64,000 nucleotides of DNA from Pseudomicrostroma phylloplanum. Taxonomy: Eukaryota; Basidiomycota; Exobasidiomycetes; Microstromatales. The stretch lies in NCBI GenBank assembly GCA_039545275.1, contig BCHS01000004.1, positions 1,007,078 to 1,071,077 on the forward strand, read 5' to 3'. Of the stretch, positions 11,180 through 22,419 are shown piece after piece (the first letter of the stretch is position 1; each line of letters begins with the position of its first letter). The notes below the pieces were generated by a model that was not told where the DNA came from, made no database searches, and saw only the letters and a list, made by a program, of their open reading frames with translations. A program made the translations under genes and the position numbers.

Positions 11180-12453
11180 GTTGGTAGAGGCTGGTCAGGC
11201 AGGCCGACTAGTACTGGAGTTGGCCTGCAGACACCACCAGGGAGCGCGTATAGCGATGAGAGACCTGGTCCAGCCAAGCTGAGGAGGGGTGTATGCGTGA
11301 GACAGTGATGCGCGTTCCTCTACAGCGTATAGTACCTTCGAAGCAGATGCGATTGTGGGATAAGGGGTAGTGCAAGTATTGTCCGTGAGTGCGAGCAAGA
11401 CGAGAAAGACGTGGTCCAAAAGAGAGTGATCCAATAGAGAGATTGAGGGTGATTGACAAATGAAAGGATGGGCAGAGGGAAAACACGAAAGGGGGCTCAG
11501 TGGATGTGACGCTCGGCTAAGGTAATGCAGGCTTGATGATGGTGAAGAGGACGATGAGGACGACGATGATAATGACGAGGAAAAGGGGGAGGACTAGAGA
11601 CCTACTAAGGAGAGGATGGAGGGCCGGAGCGTTTCAATCCAACGACAAGGAGGAGGGGGTGGGTGCGTCTATGCTCTCCCTGCCCTCTTTACCCATGTGC
11701 ATCATCTCAAGTGGATGAGGAAATTGAAGTCCCACCCGATGCCGAGACCCGCCCTCCGTCGGACTCCCGTCGGGGTGCTGATGCCAAGCCGAGCACGCTC
11801 ACCGCACACACGCACACACGCACACACACAGAAACGAGGCGGGGGAACAATCACTCGACCGACGTCCAAGACAAAACGTCAGCCCAGCCCAGCCAGCCAG
11901 CCAGCCAAGGGTCAAAGCCAAGATGCCGAGCATGCGCGCCGTGGCTCTGCGTCCTCTTGCTCGCCCTGCCGAATATTGCATGGCCTTTCGGCAGCTGCAC
12001 ACCACTCATAGGGGCAATCCCATGCCTGCGTAGAACCCTGCTCGAGATGCCTACGGGCGGCACTGCCCGGAGGAAACGGCGGGCGGGTTCGCTATCTTGG
12101 TACAGGGATCACACTCTGACATCAACATCATGGAAGAGCGGCAGATCAGACTGTAGCTGTAGAGCCAAAAGCTGTCACGGAGGTCCGGCACAGCGGCGAT
12201 GCATCTTTCGGCCGTGGATGTCAAACAAAAAACGGGGGTTGAGCAAAGAAGGGATTGGTTTTGGTTTTGGTTTTGGTTTGGGTTTCAGATTAAAGGTTCT
12301 CTGTACCGACTGGCTTCTACCGAGCTGCAGGACTGTCACACTGCGATAGAAGGGGTATCTCAGTCCAGCAGAGAGTTAAATCCGAGCCATTCCACTCCAT
12401 TTTACTCCACTCCAGTGCACTCCAGTCCGATGCCCATCGCAAAGCGCTCGGAG
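11180..12453. other. Intergenic region, promoter of the ferric-reductase-like gene
   Basis: No gene is supported. The side next to 11179 is the upstream region of the oxidoreductase; the far side is the 3' flank of the LIM-binding protein gene. It contains a CA repeat (about 11807-11832), a CCAG array (about 11888-11908) and a GGTTTT array at 12257-12282. A series of ACTCC/TTCCA repeats lies near 12390-12425. Confidence 0.5.
12257..12282 (+). repeat. GGTTTT repeat tract
   Basis: Four GG pairs separated by TTTT or TTT spacers, ending in GGG, lie 3' of the LIM-binding protein gene. The pattern could fold as a two-tetrad G-quadruplex on the plus strand. That is inference only. Confidence 0.75.
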
Positions 12454-14400
12454 TCACCTCGGCCTCTTGACCGGGCTCGACACACCTCCGACGTCTTCCG
12501 ATCCAGCACCGTCCATCTTGTTGGACCGCCGCTTTAGCGAAACCAAGAGCGGGCCGGACCCTGCCGTCCCTCCGTTCGCACCTTCGTAGTCGCCGCCTCC
12601 GCCTCCGATATTGTTGCCGCCGCCGCCGCCGCCGCCAGAAGAGGAAGGGCTGGTGCTCAAGGTATCCACTCCACCTGAGCCAGAGGTGGACATTGGCGAC
12701 CGGCCGGTGCCAGAACGATTGAGTTCGTCTGAGCTTGCCTGACCGTTGGCGTGAGTCGCACCGTCATTCGCAGCCAAGCTAGACCGATTGCTTTGGGCGG
12801 AGCGGAAGTCGTCCGCCAAGCGATGTAGAGCGTCTAATGTGACGGTAGGAGGCCAAGGCGGTCAGCTCGATGAGCTCACAGTGCTCGAGCCCTGTCAACG
12901 CCGTAAATGTGCACTCACTCAGTGGACCGAGGTCATGCTGCGCTGCATAGTCCATCAGACTCCGAAGTTGACACACAGACTCAGTGATCTGGAGAAGGTG
13001 GAGCGGGACGTGAAGGCGGGTACCAAGTGTCAGCGTATACCCAATATATGCGTCACGCCCGCTCTGTGCTACTCACCTCTAGACATCTCATTGCCCGCAG
13101 TGTGATGCCGTACTCATTGACGGGTGCTTCCGGCAGCGTCATCCGATCCACGGGCACAACAAATCTACCATCTGGATCTTGTTGATCAGTATCGTCGTCC
13201 AATTTCCCGGATGGTATTCCCCGCTGATTCTCCTCTCGTTCCCGCTTTTCCCTCTTGACGTCCTTTTTGAAGGCATCTGATGCACTGCCTCTGATTTTCG
13301 CTACAACGTCATCTGGTATGGGCTGCTCTGTGATGCTGCGCGATATCCTTGCCTTGGGCACGAAGCTCTCTTGATCTGTTATGTGGAAGTCTACGAACTG
13401 AAACTTCAGCCCTGCGCTACTGAGGGACGATCCAGCAGCTGCCGGGTCGGGGGTGAGCGCTGCACGGAGCAGGCCAGAATGGACCACCATCCAGCCGGTC
13501 TCATACTCTAAGCTCATTCTCGCCCTATTGACTTGAACGAAGTGTGTAGTGCGAGCATTGGGAAGTCCATTGACGGCGCGCTTTGTCTCGGGTGGGTTCG
13601 GTATGGATCTGAGCGAGTGAGGGGGGTACTCCTTGGCCTGTGAGAGTACCATGTTACGACTCTCGACACCACTGAGGTAGATTGTGTGAAGGTAGCGAGC
13701 CAGAGCAGGCACGGGCAATTCTAAAGGCAGGTGAGATGCAACAATGCAGCCGCGTCAGTATGCAAACATCGACATTGCCCCCTCGGCCTGCAAGGCTGCT
13801 GCCAGTCGCCGCGTCTCAGCTCACTCACCAAAGGCCCGTTGCTCCCCCGCTTGAGGATTCCAAAACACCTGCCTGAAGTAGCCGTCTGGTACAAAGAACT
13901 CTTTCACGAACCGACGCCAGTACTCGAGATGTTTCACCTCGAATTCATTGACAGCCTGCACGAATCAAGTATGTCAGCTGTGGAACTATCCTTACACCAT
14001 TGCTTCTCGGTCTCTGCAGCGTGGAACTCACTCCTTTGCCCACCATGGCATCGTACAGCTGCATGAGCCTCAGTATAGAAGCTCCGGGAGGATAAAGCGC
14101 TCCTAGGTTGGTAGCAGTGGCAGGTGGGACCGCCGATGTAGCTTGAGGAAAGGAGTGTCCAGACGCAGACGAAGGGGTGGCACCGCCCCCCGGGAACAGT
14201 GCGCCCACGCCAGCGGGGGCGACGGGGGCGCTGGCTGAAAGACCTAGTCCGACGCCATTTGTATGATGATGCTGATAATTGGAAGGGCCACTAGCTTGTT
14301 GTTGTTGTTGTTGCTGCTGCTGTTGCTGCTGCTGTTGCTGTAGGTAGGGCGAGGAGCTGTACGCGTGGGATGATCCCGGCGGGGGTGGCATCATAGACAT
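12454..14400 (-). CDS. LIM-domain-binding (LDB1/SEUSS family) transcription cofactor
   Basis: A nuclear adaptor of the LDB1/SEUSS family, related to fungal Mfg1/Adn proteins that control adhesion and filamentation with Flo8-type factors. Model: exons 14400-14032, 13955-13829, 13720-13077, 12988-12919 and 12833-12454, 529 aa. The N-terminus holds a run of about 16 Gln. The LIM-binding domain starts near residue 110 and continues through stretches such as EYWRRFVKEFFVPDGYFRQV and FQFVDFHIT to CQLRSLMDYAA and NALHRLADDF. The short fourth exon (70 nt) is required to join the last conserved blocks and its splice phases match both neighbours. The C-terminus is Gly/Ser-rich with a basic VKRPR end. 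The partner factors in this organism are unknown. Confidence 0.9.
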
Positions 14401-14570
14401 GACGGTGACAAGAGAAGAGATAGGGAACGCGTCATGGGTGGTCCTACAGATACTACAATGGACTATGGGGTCTTAAGTGAGCTGCGAGGAAGATGTAGGA
14501 GCAGGGCTGGCAAGTTTAATGGTCTAGGCTGCTGCGATTGCGGCCGGGAGGTGGGTTAGGCGGGGGGATG

Positions 14571-14602
<32 letters not shown>

Positions 14603-15484
14603 CGAAGGCCATGCGACCGTCCAACGGAAAGACGCCTCGGTCTCGCAGTGCAGTGGCCCACGTCAGGCAGACAGCCTACAGCTCCGCCACACGTCAAGGC
14701 GCGCGAGGCAGCCAAGGAAGCACACCTAGTCTCCCCCCGCCCGCACTTCGCTCCTCCGAATGTCGAAGCACCCGAGTTTTAGGAAAAGACGACGAGAAGT
14801 TCAGCCGATCTCACCCGCTCAGACGACCAGGCCTGCGTCGGACAAGGACTAGGCCCTGTCAGGCTACGACCGTGGGAGGATGGGCGAAGGTGTGCAGTGA
14901 GACTGCTGTCCCGATGGCCCGATTAGGTTTCTGCGCATGTAGTGTGACTGTGTACATCGCGCAGCCACACCTGTCAGCGTGGGGTCGTGCTCCACGAGCG
15001 ATGGACCCATTGTGGGATAGTATGCTTGTGAGCCGCCTGACAAGTGCCTAGCCCCCTCTCTTGGCGAGCGTCGTACGCATCGCATTGGCTCCGACCCCAA
15101 CGTAACGACAAGAGTGCTGGTCACGTCAGCTATAGCTTGTCCATGACTTCACACACGCAGCGCCATGCCTCTGCCATTCACGCCCCTCTCTGCCTGATCC
15201 GAATTGCGGGGAGAGACCCTTGGTGCCTTTTGCCCCGCTCAGGGTCTTCTGCCTTATGCCCGCACAACGGAACGGGCAGAAGCCACAAGAGGCGCACGAG
15301 CCTACGCTTCCTGCATCTAGGCTAAGCAAAGCAATTCTTCGCACCACCCCTCCACCATTTGGAACATACCGTACCGCACATCTTCGCTTCGTCTTCCTTG
15401 CCTAGTAGGGCTGTATCGCGTCCTTTGACCCTTCTGGGTATCTGTACTTTGACCGATTGTTCCTTTTCACCTCCGTTCGTCATC
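14401..15484. other. Divergent promoter region, LIM-binding cofactor and acetyltransferase-like gene
   Basis: About 1.1 kb lies between two divergent starts. It holds the (CAGG)n microsatellite described separately. No TATA box or RNA gene stands out, and the short frames here are not supported by any family match. Confidence 0.5.
14571..14603 (+). repeat. (CAGG)n tetranucleotide microsatellite
   Basis: About eight uninterrupted CAGG units lie about 170 bp upstream of the LIM-binding cofactor start. The same tetranucleotide, on either strand, recurs in other intergenic regions of the window (near 6064, 28427 and 37511). Confidence 0.9.
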
Positions 15485-17316
15485 ATGGCTCAGCCCTCAT
15501 CCCCCGCCCGTCCTGCGACGGAGGCTACGCCTCTCCTGCCACCCGCTACGCAAGAGACTTCCTTCTCAACCCCCTCGACTCCCTCGACATCCACCCGGCA
15601 AATTTCCCCCGATCTTGTGCGCGGAATACTCATGATCCTCATGGCCATGGACCATACATCCGCCTCCCTCGGCGCCTATCCGCATGGAACGGGCACTGTC
15701 AGTGAGAATCCAGCTACGCCGGTGACGAGGTTTAGCGATCCGTTTCCATACATCCTCAGGACTAGCACTCATCTATGTGCGGGAGGGTTTGCTATGCTGA
15801 GCGGAATGGGAGTGGTATACTTTGCAGAGAGCGTGAGTGTAAGACAGCCAAGGCTGAGAGACAGGAAGACCTCGTCCCGCCATTCAGCGAAGCCTAGACT
15901 CACCTTCATTAATTTCGGGTCGCTCAGCGGAAGCAACAATTGCTGTCACCCTGGCAACAGATAAAGCACTACGCCATACGAGCGGTAGTCATCCTCGTCG
16001 TGAATGCTCTTTCATGTCAACTCATCCTGATGATTGGCATGGGGGGCCACATCTGGCTATTCAACATTGTGCTCCCTGCTCTCGCCCTTGACTACTTCTT
16101 GGCCGGACTGCTGTACACAGTCATCATCTACTACATAGAGCCGGCTTTGACCCAGGTACTGGACGGGCAGGTAAAGCAGGAGACTCTGCGGCAAGGCGAG
16201 GGGGAGGCGCAGCGGCCCGCTGCCCAGGAAGCCCCGCCGGCCTCGACTATGAGGACGCACAGCATAGTCAATATTCTGCTAATGGTTCTGTCAGCAGTGG
16301 TGCTCTGGATCAACATCTGGTCATCCCCCAACGAAGGTAAATGTGAGAAGGCCGTTTCCCCGCTGGCCATCGGTGACTCCCCGGCAGTGGAGAGCCTACT
16401 GGGCTTTTCGTCCATGCCTGCAGAGGCTTCCTTCGCAGCATTGACCGCGGCCCCTGATCATTGTTCGTCTTTGGGAAGTGCAATGTGGTGGATGCTCTTC
16501 CAGAGTGGTGAGTCAAAGAATGGAAAACCGTACCCTGTACGGACTTGCCCATGCTGATCCACTTCCTGTCCGGATGGTGTAGTCACTTGCCTTGACCTAG
16601 GCATCCTCTCGGTCTTCCCTCCCATTGGCTGGCTCTCCTTTACCATCTTCGGACTAGTGTATGGCCGTATGCTCCTATCACCAGCACGCAAGACCTCAAC
16701 TGCCTTCCGGGCCTCCACCATCAATCTTGCCTGTACCATCTTCTTTGCCCTGCTCTTCGTCTCTACCAGACTGCTGCAATACGGCAACCTCTCAACGGAC
16801 TGTATCAACACACAACACGACAATGCATCCTCAACCGCATCTGCTAATCAGTACCTTACTTCATGGAGGGCATTCTTCTACATTGTCAAGTATCCCCCAT
16901 CACCAGCATACGCCTTCTTCTCTCTAGCAGGCAACTTCCTCCTCCTCTACCTCTTCTCGGTCGTACTTTCTAGCACCGTCTCACACCTCCACCGGGTAGC
17001 GACCTATATTTCCTCCCCGCTAAACCCGCTCCTGGCATACGGTACCAACCCCCTCTTCTTCTACGGCGGGCACTTCTACCTAATCAAGCTCGTCACCCTC
17101 CTCATCCCGCACCTACCCTTCAAAGGGGGCAAGCCCACCCTAGACGATCCGAGCAAGCCCGCAGGAGGGTGGAACCGGCCCCGACCCCACGTTGGATTGG
17201 GATGGCTCTACTGGGCCGCGGTGAGCTTTGTGCTGGTGGGGATGTATTGGGCGTGCTTGAAGTATGGACAGTTCAAGAGGACAAGGGGGAGGGAGAGCGT
17301 TTGGCGCTTCTTGTAA
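15485..17316 (+). CDS. Heparan-alpha-glucosaminide N-acetyltransferase-like membrane protein (DUF1624)
   Basis: A polytopic membrane protein of the HGSNAT catalytic-domain/DUF1624 family. Animal members acetylate lysosomal heparan glucosamine; the fungal substrate is not known. Model: exons 15485-15832, 15928-16507 and 16583-17316, 553 aa. After a Ser/Thr/Pro-rich 40-residue N-terminus comes the family signature region RGILMILMAMDHTS, with the Asp-His pair that is conserved in the family. About nine to ten hydrophobic segments follow, including GGHIWLFNIVLPALALDYF and the C-terminal NPLLAYGTNPLFFYGGHFYL. All three exons are needed for continuous membrane segments, and phases agree. It ends 237 bp from the convergent VPS2 gene. 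The family call is good; substrate and compartment are open. Confidence 0.85.
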
Positions 17317-17553
17317 AGTCGGAGGATAGAGCAGATTGAGCACGAGCGCGATAAGGACAATGCCACGGCCCCTTTTGCCCACACGAACAGGACGGGTGTG
17401 AACAGATGCAGACCTTGTACCCAGCTACTCTCTCTCAATGTGTATACCTTAATCGTGACATGGAACAGGAACAGGAACAGGAACAAACAAAGAAGTGTGA
17501 ATACGGCGAAACCATCCCCGAGGCAAAGCTGGCACGGCACCCCGTCCCCGTCC

Positions 17554-18685
17554 TCAGTCCCTCCTCAACATGTCCAACCTAGCCTGCAAAGCGTCTTCAT
17601 CGCTCGTTCCACCTCCACCTGCAGCACCACCCACACTCCCTGTCGGTCGATGTGTAGCAGCAGGTAGACCGCCAGAGGGAGGTGCTCCTGGTCCTCCTGG
17701 TCCTCCTCCGGGCTTGCTCGAGGCGGACGGGCCAGACCCGGCGCCCATCTCTTCGCCGATGGCTACTCTTTGCGGGGCTGCGATGGGGGCGTTCAGTGAT
17801 GCTGTGGGTGCCTCGCCGAGCTGAAAGAGGGAGGTAGTAAGGAGCTTGTCAGTTCTGCTTTCGAACTTGAGCGGGTGATCCCCCTCGAACCCGCCGCTGC
17901 TGTCGTTCCACTCACGCTCTGGCTCAAGTCGACACCAATGCTATCCAGTACCTCCTTGAGAATCGCGTCGCCCTCTTCTTCCTCGCCAATGCCGTCGGCC
18001 TCGTCGTCCATGGCCTGGTCAACGGCGTCGCTCATCATCTCCTCCTTCATGTCCATCACCTCGCTCTCCCGCTCGAATTCGCGCATGATCCTTTGCACCT
18101 GCGGGAGGTTCATGGAGCGGTTCATCATGCCCATTGCCTGATGGTCACAGCATGTAATGAGCAGCAGAATGTAAGCTCATCTGAGACGTACCTCGGACTA
18201 TTGCTGATGCTCATTCGTCACACTCACCTTTGTAGCTCCCTTCATTGCCTCTCCCATTTGCTGATTGCTCCTCAGCGTCTGTATCCTGAGCGAGACTGCC
18301 TGGAGCTGCGTCTTCATCTGGTAGAACTTCTGTATATGCTTCCTCGTCCTCACTAGATCCTTTGCTTGGATCTTGCAGGCAGACTGGAACGAGGGGGGGA
18401 GATGCAAGTGCATGTGAGAGGGGGGGAGAGATAGTGTGAGCACCCCCACACTCGAACAGACGTCTCTCCCTATGAACTTTGCTCGCTTGCTCGTGTAGTA
18501 CACACCATCTGTCCCTGCTTTGCATTCTGCCTAATCTCAGCCACGAGCTTCTTCTCCTGCTGCTCCAGCTTGGTCCTCTCGCGATCCAGCTCCCTCTGTG
18601 CCTTCTGCAGGGCGCGCTGATGCTGACGGAGCTTCTCGGCGGGCGTCTTGCGTGTGCCGAAGAGGGTGTTGATGATCGATGACAT
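17554..18685 (-). CDS. VPS2: ESCRT-III subunit Vps2/Did4 (CHMP2 family)
   Basis: A Snf7-domain protein that caps ESCRT-III filaments on endosomes and recruits the Vps4 ATPase. Model: exons 18685-18506, 18383-18228, 18137-17916 and 17820-17554, 274 aa. The start is set by the conserved N-terminus MSSIINTLFGTRKTPAEKLR; the frame is open further upstream but has no family similarity. Alpha-helical blocks KAQRELDRERTKLEQQEKK, AKDLVRTR, QAVSLRIQTL and FERESEVMDMKEEMM match CHMP2. The C-terminal EDALQARLDMLRR fits the MIM1 consensus that binds the Vps4 MIT domain. It is about 50 residues longer than the yeast protein owing to a Gly/Pro/Ala-rich linker before MIM1. Its 5' end faces the next gene across 349 bp. 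Confidence 0.93.
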
Positions 18686-19034
18686 CGTGGAGGGCTTCTC
18701 AAGCGGTGAGAAGGGATGGATGAATGGAAGGGGGAGGGGGAAGGAGAGGGACACGGGTAGGGGAGCGGATGGGATGTGTGGGGATTGGGAGGTGTTGGTT
18801 GCTGAGGCCCGGATCGGGAGGAGCGACGCCGGCCTTGGCTCAGCGAGGTGGAGCAGGACATCGATGCGAGCCGAGGGCGGAAAGAGAGACAAGGCAGAGA
18901 AGGATGTTCTTCGCAGCTCGAGTCTGAAGAGCAGCATATACACACACAGGAAGACGACGAAGATCATCCTCAAGACACGTATGCTCACTTCTGCTAGCAG
19001 ACAGCAGTCAGATAGTACATTCGCTCGAGCAGTC
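18686..19034. promoter_or_regulatory. Shared upstream region of VPS2 and the hydrophobic-protein gene
   Basis: Only 349 bp separate the two divergent starts, so this must carry both core promoters and 5' leaders. It is GGGA-rich near 18725-18780. No TATA box is evident. Confidence 0.6.
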
Positions 19035-20052
19035 ATGGTGTCGTTCTTCTCCTCTTCCAAGGGTACTGCGCCCCAGGATGATGACAGCCAGCCAGGCCCT
19101 TCCAAGGTCAGCCAGCCTTTGCAAGCTTCGCCTGCTCCTCCCACGACAGCTTCTACTCCGCCTGCCATGCCGACTGCGAGCACCTCCAAGTCGCCACTGT
19201 ACGCCACCATGGAGGACTCGGCACTGACTGTGCTCACACGCACAGCTGCCTTCACAGCAGGAGGAGGACTCTTGGGCTCGGCCGTAGGCATAATGAGGGC
19301 AGAGGCCAACGTCCCGCCCATCCTGCTCGCTGTGAGGGGAGCTCGCTCTACTTTCCTGTTTGCAGGGCCGTTCTATGGTGCGTTGTCGGACAGGGTAGAA
19401 GGGCCACCGAAGTCAGGCGGCTGACTCTACCACTACTCCACTCATCTCCAGCTGTGAGAGAATATGTTCTTAACCCTCTCTGGGCAACATATCTACCTCC
19501 AGCGGAAGGTCGGACACGGTCGCCTCATTTCAAGGACCTAGGCACAAGTCCCCTTGCCGGAGGGATCGTTGGGTTGGTCACAGCGCTGATTACACGTGAG
19601 GATCACAGGTCGCTGCAACATGAGCCCCTCTAGCGCTGCCCCGCTTACTGACCAAGCCTGCACCTTTGCTACTCGCAGGTCGAGGGGCCCAAGTCGCGCA
19701 AGCTACCGCGCTCTATGCGGCGGTCTGCTTCTCTGGACAGGTGGTCGGAAACGAGTTCAATGTCCTGCGGCTGAGGCAGATGGCCAAGAACGAAGAGAAG
19801 GAGAGGAATCAAGAAGAGAATGGCGGAGGCGACAGCGTCAGGGACGGTCCGCTCATCAGAGGCTTCGCCTTCAAGGAGAGGGAGACCGACTCTTTCCCCA
19901 AGGACAAGGCCGACAACGAGACTTTCTTCGGCAAGTTCTTTTCCTCGATACCAAGGGTTGCCAAAATCTCCGACGAGGAGTATATCAGCAAACTAGAGGA
20001 ACGGAAGAGGGAGCTGGAAGAGGAACTCAAGGCAGTCGAGCAAGAGGCCTGA
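19035..20052 (+). CDS. Small hydrophobic protein, possibly Tim17/Tim22-like fold, function unknown
   Basis: Model: exons 19035-19377, 19452-19595 and 19679-20052, 286 aa, with matching splice phases. Residues 1-55 are Ser/Pro/Thr-rich. The middle (about 60-190) holds three or four Gly/Ala-rich hydrophobic segments: AAFTAGGGLLGSAVGIM, GGIVGLVTALI and ATALYAAVCFSGQVVG. This layout recalls Tim17/Tim22/Pmp24-type or NDUFA11-like mitochondrial inner-membrane proteins, but no diagnostic motif can be shown. The C-terminal quarter is charged and predicted coiled coil (ISKLEERKRELEEELKAVEQ). I do not recognise a named orthologue; the gene itself is well supported by three in-phase exons. Confidence 0.72.
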
Positions 20053-20625
20053 AGTGGGCTCATACCTTCCTCAGTACAGGCGCAGTGACGCTCTGACTGG
20101 GGTCTGGAGGTTCAGACACAACGTGACGGAAGCATTCCTGAACGCTAGGATTCAGCCAAGTGCCTCCGTGTAGTTTTCGCGTACATGCGCCCCTGCGCTC
20201 GCAACACGGCGCGCGACACTGCTGGTGACTCCCTCACATGCTACCGCCAATGGTAAAATCCTCCGAACTGCCACTGTGCTTCCGTAGCAAGATGCAGAGG
20301 TTCCGGTGGATCCGGAAGCTACTGTGGAGCACCAAGCTCTGTGCGCTTAGGTCGGAAGCAATGCTGTGGTCGGATGCAATACGATGGCCGGAAGCTATTC
20401 CCCTCGACTACGCGCTTACCGTGGTCTCAGGTGCCATCATCGGATGTTTCACCATGACTGCAGTGGGATATAAAAGTCTGCCGCCTTTGAAGCATCTTGC
20501 CTTCGTATCTTGCCCAGTCACCAACACCTCTACCGTTGTTGACACCGAACGACTACCTACCCACACCTACCACCGAACAACACCTGCCCTACATCTGCCG
20601 CAGCCGCAGCTTCTTACACCCAACG
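20053..20625. other. Promoter and leader of the acidic orphan gene
   Basis: This 573 bp gap lies between two plus-strand genes. It contains near-repeats of the type GTCGGAAGCAAT/GTCGGATGCAAT around 20350-20405 and a TATA box at 20469-20476. A leader of about 125 nt would separate the expected transcription start from the ATG at 20626. Confidence 0.55.
20469..20476 (+). promoter_or_regulatory. TATA box (TATAAAAG)
   Basis: A canonical TATAAAAG lies 150 bp upstream of the ATG at 20626, which would place transcription start near 20500. TATA boxes this clear are otherwise rare upstream of the genes in this window. Confidence 0.65.
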
Positions 20626-22419
20626 ATGTCTTCCATCATCTCCCAAATGGATCCGGCCCTCTACAACCTCCACCGATTCGTCCAGCAGGATCAACCCTGC
20701 GATGCGATGAGGATCCTCGCCAATACGCCTGCGTTGACGCCTACGCCTGCTGCTGAGCAGTTCGACCCACCTCGAGCATCCGAAGACGTCATCGAGCTCG
20801 AGGATGACACCGACTTTCAGTGGCCTGGGGGTCGAGTAAGCTGGATCGCAGCCTCACAGCCTCTTGGCCCGCCAAGCACTTGCTCCTCCGAAGCAAGTTC
20901 CATCCGCTCTGTCAAGCGATCCCGCACAATGCCAGCTCGAGCTGCGCAGCTCATGAAGAGGAAGCTGGCTTACTCCCTCGTCCGCCCTCGACGAGCTTCC
21001 ACCCCTACCCTCGGCAACCTCGCTGGTCCGCAGCAGCCAGCGGCTGCTGTCGAGAGCGAGAACAACCCCCCTGTCTCAGAGGAGGGGATTAAGAAGAAGA
21101 ACCGACTCTCCCGCGGTCTCCGATGCCTAGCTTTGGTCTTCAACTGCAAGAAGAAGCAGACCACCCAGGCCACGGCTCAGGATCCTCCTGTACTCGCCCC
21201 TCTGGAGCTCTCTGAAGAGTCGCTGATCCCAAGCTTCGAGTCCGACGACTGGAAGGCACCTGAGGACGACTCCTCAATGCCCGCCATGCCTCCCTCTTTG
21301 GGTTCCTCTGCCACCCACCTCAACCACGGCTCCTCCTATGGCACAAGCAAGCTGCCAACCGACTCTGCGGTCATCTTCAGGGAGCCACAGCGCCCTCGAC
21401 CCCTGGACAACCAGGAAGACCTGCCCGAGGACTCCCCCCTTGGCCTTCTCCGCCGAAGCCTCAGCGCTGAGCAGGCAGCTGTCGCCCGCAACCAGCCCGA
21501 AATTCGACCCGTGTCCCAGCACCTCCATGGGCACGGCACCTCCGAGCACGTCGAGGTAGCAGAGCTCGACAGGAACGCATACGAAATGGACATGCCTTGG
21601 TCGTACGGCTTCAATTCGGAGGGAGATCTGGTCCGCCGACCTGCCATCAGGCGCCAGGGCCGAGCCATGCCCGCACATGCACGGGCACGAACTGCCACTC
21701 GCCGCCGCCACCTGCCCAGGACGCAGCACACCGAGTTCATCCCGGCACAGGTCGTAAACGAGCACATCGACGTCGTCGAGCGACCCCTCGCCGAGCTCAG
21801 CTCCACCTACGAGGCAGACTTGCCCTCGCCTTCCTCCCCTTCGTCGTCCTCGTCCTCTCCCTCCTCCTTGGGATTCTCCACCGGTTCTTCCTCCGCCGAG
21901 TCCACCTCCCCCGCCTCCATTTACACCAACGAAGCGGAGGTCGGTGATGACGATGCAGACGCTGACGTCGAGCCCTTCATCATCGAGGACCAGCAGCCCA
22001 ATGACGACACCGAAGATGACGACGAGCACCAGGAGCACACAGAGCACGAGCAGCCCACGCCCGTGGAAGAGCCCGTGCCCCACACCGTCCAGCAGCAAGA
22101 CAGCGACGACGAGCTCCCTCCCCCTCCCGAGTTCCTCTGGGACTGGCGCATCGAAGCACACTCTGCCTTTCCCTCGCCTTACTACTTCGGCGGTGCTGCT
22201 GCCGTCGACGCGAATGCCCACATCGGCATCGACTTGCGAGCGGGTGCGGCTCTGAGTGCTGAAGAGGAGGTTGACGCTGGATTCGACTCGGGATTCGAGG
22301 CCGACGAGGACAGCAGTAGCGATGCCACTGTCACGCCTGCCTCGCTCGGTCAACTGGCCCCTCGGAGAAACTTTGGGACCTGGTTTACTGAGGTCTTCAC
22401 TAGGAGGTTCTGGGGGTAA
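20626..22419 (+). CDS. Intronless acidic, low-complexity protein of unknown function
   Basis: A single exon encodes 597 aa; I do not recognise it. The ATG at 20626 (MSSIISQMDPALYNLHRFV) was chosen because the frame upstream lies around the TATA-box leader and has no ATG-initiated extension I can support. The protein begins with a short amphipathic stretch, then a basic Arg/Lys segment (about 95-200), a long acidic Ser/Pro/Glu-rich middle with Ser runs near 405-430, a very acidic block near 440-490, and a hydrophobic-aromatic end (FGTWFTEVFTRRFWG). No signal peptide or membrane helix is seen. Third positions are strongly C/G and codons such as GAG, CTC, GCC and GAC dominate, which together with the TATA box suggests strong or inducible expression. 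The 442-codon frame on the other strand is treated as a shadow. Confidence 0.7.
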   Translation: MSSIISQMDPALYNLHRFVQQDQPCDAMRILANTPALTPTPAAEQFDPPRASEDVIELEDDTDFQWPGGRVSWIAASQPLGPPSTCSSEASSIRSVKRSRTMPARAAQLMKRKLAYSLVRPRRASTPTLGNLAGPQQPAAAVESENNPPVSEEGIKKKNRLSRGLRCLALVFNCKKKQTTQATAQDPPVLAPLELSEESLIPSFESDDWKAPEDDSSMPAMPPSLGSSATHLNHGSSYGTSKLPTDSAVIFREPQRPRPLDNQEDLPEDSPLGLLRRSLSAEQAAVARNQPEIRPVSQHLHGHGTSEHVEVAELDRNAYEMDMPWSYGFNSEGDLVRRPAIRRQGRAMPAHARARTATRRRHLPRTQHTEFIPAQVVNEHIDVVERPLAELSSTYEADLPSPSSPSSSSSSPSSLGFSTGSSSAESTSPASIYTNEAEVGDDDADADVEPFIIEDQQPNDDTEDDDEHQEHTEHEQPTPVEEPVPHTVQQQDSDDELPPPPEFLWDWRIEAHSAFPSPYYFGGAAAVDANAHIGIDLRAGAALSAEEEVDAGFDSGFEADEDSSSDATVTPASLGQLAPRRNFGTWFTEVFTRRFWG

